Position numbers and translations under genes: made by a program
Notes under the pieces: model-generated
The model's input: only the letters and a program-made list of their open reading frames with translations
Database searches by the model: none
What the model was told of the DNA's origin: nothing
Shown: positions 60,619 through 62,648 of the stretch, one piece after another
How the letters are laid out: every line of letters starts with the position of its first letter
Numbering within the stretch: the stretch's first letter is position 1
Source of the DNA: Gemmatimonadota bacterium
GTDB lineage: Bacteria; Latescibacterota; UBA2968
DNA: 62,648 nt
Direction: 5' to 3'
Assembly (NCBI GenBank): GCA_026705765.1
Contig: JAPPAB010000023.1
Location: forward strand, 1 to 62,648

Positions 60619-62648
60619 TCACCCCTTGAGATATTGATTGAACCAGTTGAACACGCTCTTGTAATAATCCCTGATATTCTCAGCCGACCAATTAGCCGTA
60701 ATATGGCCCTCACGTTGATATTCTCGCATATCCACTCGTTTGCCAAGTCGCCTGAGACCGAGGAATGTCTCCCGTACATTCACCGATCCTGGCACATCCT
60801 GGGTTCCGCATATAACCAACACTGGTGCTTCGACCTGGTCGAAAGCAAAGAGCGGCGAGTTCTCAATATAGGCATCTCGTTTCTCCCAGAGACTACCACC
60901 ATTTCGCGCTTGCTTCCCTTCGCACCACCCTATTCTTGCTACATCTATAAGATAGGTACTGGTCATATTGATTCCGAACGGCGCATTGGCAACCGCGGCA
61001 CGAAAAGCCCGTGTTTGTGTAACCAATGCCATCACACCATAAGCACCATAGCTGTGACCCCAAACGCCAATTCGATTTTTGTCGGCAAAACCCATTTCTA
61101 TGACACGATTAACAGCGGGCAGTGTTACGCCCACAATCTGCTCAATTGGATTATTGTCCTCCATAATCGAATCTGGATAGAGTGCAGCATAACCGACGCT
61201 GGTGAGTAACCGCGCTTCCGAGTTATACCTATTACGCCTTGAAAAATTACTCCCAGGATAGATGGTAACAACCATAGGTAACCGGTCTCCCGCCTGAGTG
61301 TCTTTGGGAAAAAAAAGAGCCGCCTTCTGTACACGACCATTCGCGTCCTTAAACTCTATGACTTTGCGCACCGGTTGTTCCACATCCCGTCGCCAGGGAT
61401 TGGTCTTAAGTAGTGTCGTTGCCTCCCCACTGTCGAGAGGGTACGCATGTACCGCTTCTCTGCCGCGAGCAAAAACGAAACGCTTAGATGCTATTAGGGT
61501 GAAATTATCGGGACTTGAAAGTGGTGCGGGACAAACCGTAGTCGTCTCGCCGGAAACAGAGTGGATGCGGACGATATATTTCGAGTTATCGCGTTTGTCA
61601 ATTGCGTGAGCAAGAATATTGCCCTGATCATCAGTACGGAGAACTGCATCACCGTGCCGTTGTGCAATCACATTTATCCTCATCTGAGTTGAATCCTTCA
61701 ACAGCCGACGCTTCTTACCGCCCTCAATAGAAAGATGATACAAACATCCTTTTTGGAGCCAAATAAGGCGCATACCATCCTCGGTCCACCAGGGTATTTG
61801 AAATTCACCCAAGGACGAAGTGAATTCTGTCACCATTTTAGGCTCAGTAGATCCATCCGTCGGTGCGAAGTAGAGATGTTGAGGTTCTCCCTTCCCACTG
61901 GTGATATAGCAAATTGTCTGGCAAGTGGGCGACCACGATAAATGACAGGTATAACTGTTGACAGGTACTTCCCGAGCGACTGCATAAGGCTCGCGACCGT
62001 CAAGTGGGACAATATTCACATCGGCAATAGTGTGAGGACGATCCACCGGAGATGCAATTTTATTAAAAAGTGCGACAGCTTGCCCATCGGGAGCCATACG
62101 CGGGATACCTGGCGTGAGACTGGGCGCATACTCCGTAACAATGCCTGAGCTTATCTCCACAACGCCGACGCAGTTATCAATACCGGGCTGTTCAAGGAAT
62201 GGGCTATGCTGATCTGAGGCTGACTGTCCCGGAGTGTATGACCTTACAATGATGTCAGGAGATTTTGTAGAGACACGGGCGCTCGGGATCAACCGCACGA
62301 TAATGCGGTGACCGTCAGGAGTCCATTGAGGAACGTCGAAGTTAAATCCCCAGCCGATCACAGCGTTGGATACAAGGAATACTTCGCGCGTCTGTCTGTT
62401 CCAAAATCCAACACAGGCCTGAGCGTCTTGTGTAACGACATAAGCGGCAAGCGTTTGTCCGTCTGGAGACCAGCGACCTGCCCAGCTCATTTGTAGATCG
62501 GAAAACGGCTCTATGGACTCACCCGTTTCAACGTCGATAAGGACAATATACGCGCCGTTCTCACCATAAGTGGTATCGTCTGTCACGCGACGCTTCCCCT
62601 GGCTGAGTGTTACAGCAAGCAATTCGCCATCAGGCGAAAGATCCCACG
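60619..62648 (-). CDS. S9 family prolyl oligopeptidase-like peptidase (5' end outside window)
   Basis: At least 675 residues; the frame continues to the window edge (WDLSPDGE precedes the first in-frame start codon). The N-terminal part is a WD40-like/beta-propeller with repeats such as WSPDGQTLAAYV and WTPDGHRIIV. The C-terminal alpha/beta-hydrolase domain has the nucleophile Ser in GVWGHSYGAYGV, Asp in VICGTQDVPG and His in QREGHI. It cleaves small peptides after Pro or Ala. No stop lies in the visible frame. Confidence 0.87.
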   Translation of the reverse strand, partial: WDLSPDGELLAVTLSQGKRRVTDDTTYGENGAYIVLIDVETGESIEPFSDLQMSWAGRWSPDGQTLAAYVVTQDAQACVGFWNRQTREVFLVSNAVIGWGFNFDVPQWTPDGHRIIVRLIPSARVSTKSPDIIVRSYTPGQSASDQHSPFLEQPGIDNCVGVVEISSGIVTEYAPSLTPGIPRMAPDGQAVALFNKIASPVDRPHTIADVNIVPLDGREPYAVAREVPVNSYTCHLSWSPTCQTICYITSGKGEPQHLYFAPTDGSTEPKMVTEFTSSLGEFQIPWWTEDGMRLIWLQKGCLYHLSIEGGKKRRLLKDSTQMRINVIAQRHGDAVLRTDDQGNILAHAIDKRDNSKYIVRIHSVSGETTTVCPAPLSSPDNFTLIASKRFVFARGREAVHAYPLDSGEATTLLKTNPWRRDVEQPVRKVIEFKDANGRVQKAALFFPKDTQAGDRLPMVVTIYPGSNFSRRNRYNSEARLLTSVGYAALYPDSIMEDNNPIEQIVGVTLPAVNRVIEMGFADKNRIGVWGHSYGAYGVMALVTQTRAFRAAVANAPFGINMTSTYLIDVARIGWCEGKQARNGGSLWEKRDAYIENSPLFAFDQVEAPVLVICGTQDVPGSVNVRETFLGLRRLGKRVDMREYQREGHITANWSAENIRDYYKSVFNWFNQYLKG

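Overview
The window looks like chromosomal DNA of an uncultured, Gram-negative-type (diderm) bacterium. The envelope genes point that way: an RND pump with adaptor and TolC-like partner, PBP1A, bactofilin and an M23 peptidase. The mix of housekeeping genes with a ceramidase-like protein, amidohydrolase, TauD-type dioxygenase and many small toxin-antitoxin and Rpn fragments resembles Latescibacterota- or Poribacteria-type genomes. That placement is an inference from gene content only. No rRNA or tRNA gene was recognised.

Layout. 1-2.7 kb holds the 3' part of an EndoQ-like nuclease fused to a UvrD helicase. 2.7-6.0 kb is a minus-strand catabolic operon (amidohydrolase, FAD amine oxidase, ceramidase-like protein). 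6.1-20.7 kb is a defence island. A complete phosphorothioation operon, sspA-sspB-sspC-sspD-sspE, is followed by a large GHKL ATPase gene in the same direction. It is bracketed by four copies of the Rpn C-terminal module, three on the minus strand at one side and one on the plus strand at the other. Every copy keeps an internal Shine-Dalgarno and ATG, which is the layout of intragenic RpnS antitoxins. Only one copy still has the nuclease domain. The same hairpin sequence recurs beside these genes.

20.7-30.4 kb is mostly one minus-strand operon: galU, GHMP kinase, glycosyltransferase, TPP enzyme, PBP1A and a small protein, with a FtsX/MacB-type permease beyond it. 30.4-38.0 kb is metabolic: a dioxygenase, an Eis-like acetyltransferase and a dehydrogenase, then hicAB, then a dehydrogenase/gamma-glutamyltransferase/aminotransferase operon with a clear sigma70-type promoter. 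38.0-40.4 kb is a small accessory patch (HsdR-N-like nuclease, FitA-like and HicB-like antitoxins without toxins). 40.5-50.8 kb returns to core functions: Mrp ATPase, an RND efflux operon whose permease has a large membrane insertion, a DUF2227 protein, and an overlapping M23 peptidase-bactofilin pair.

50.9-62.6 kb is hflX followed by a one-directional run of small unrelated genes (HIT, two GNATs, XRE, HAD, APH, prephenate dehydrogenase-like, nucleosidase, racemase, DoxX, S9 peptidase). An apparently intact IS200/IS605 element interrupts the run. Two short sequences, each made of a gene's 3' end plus its spacer, occur twice here and stop just before unrelated genes, which suggests cassette-like gene exchange.

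Most interesting: the ssp operon with its extra GHKL ATPase, the orphan RpnS-like modules around it, and the cassette-like junctions near 54 and 59 kb.
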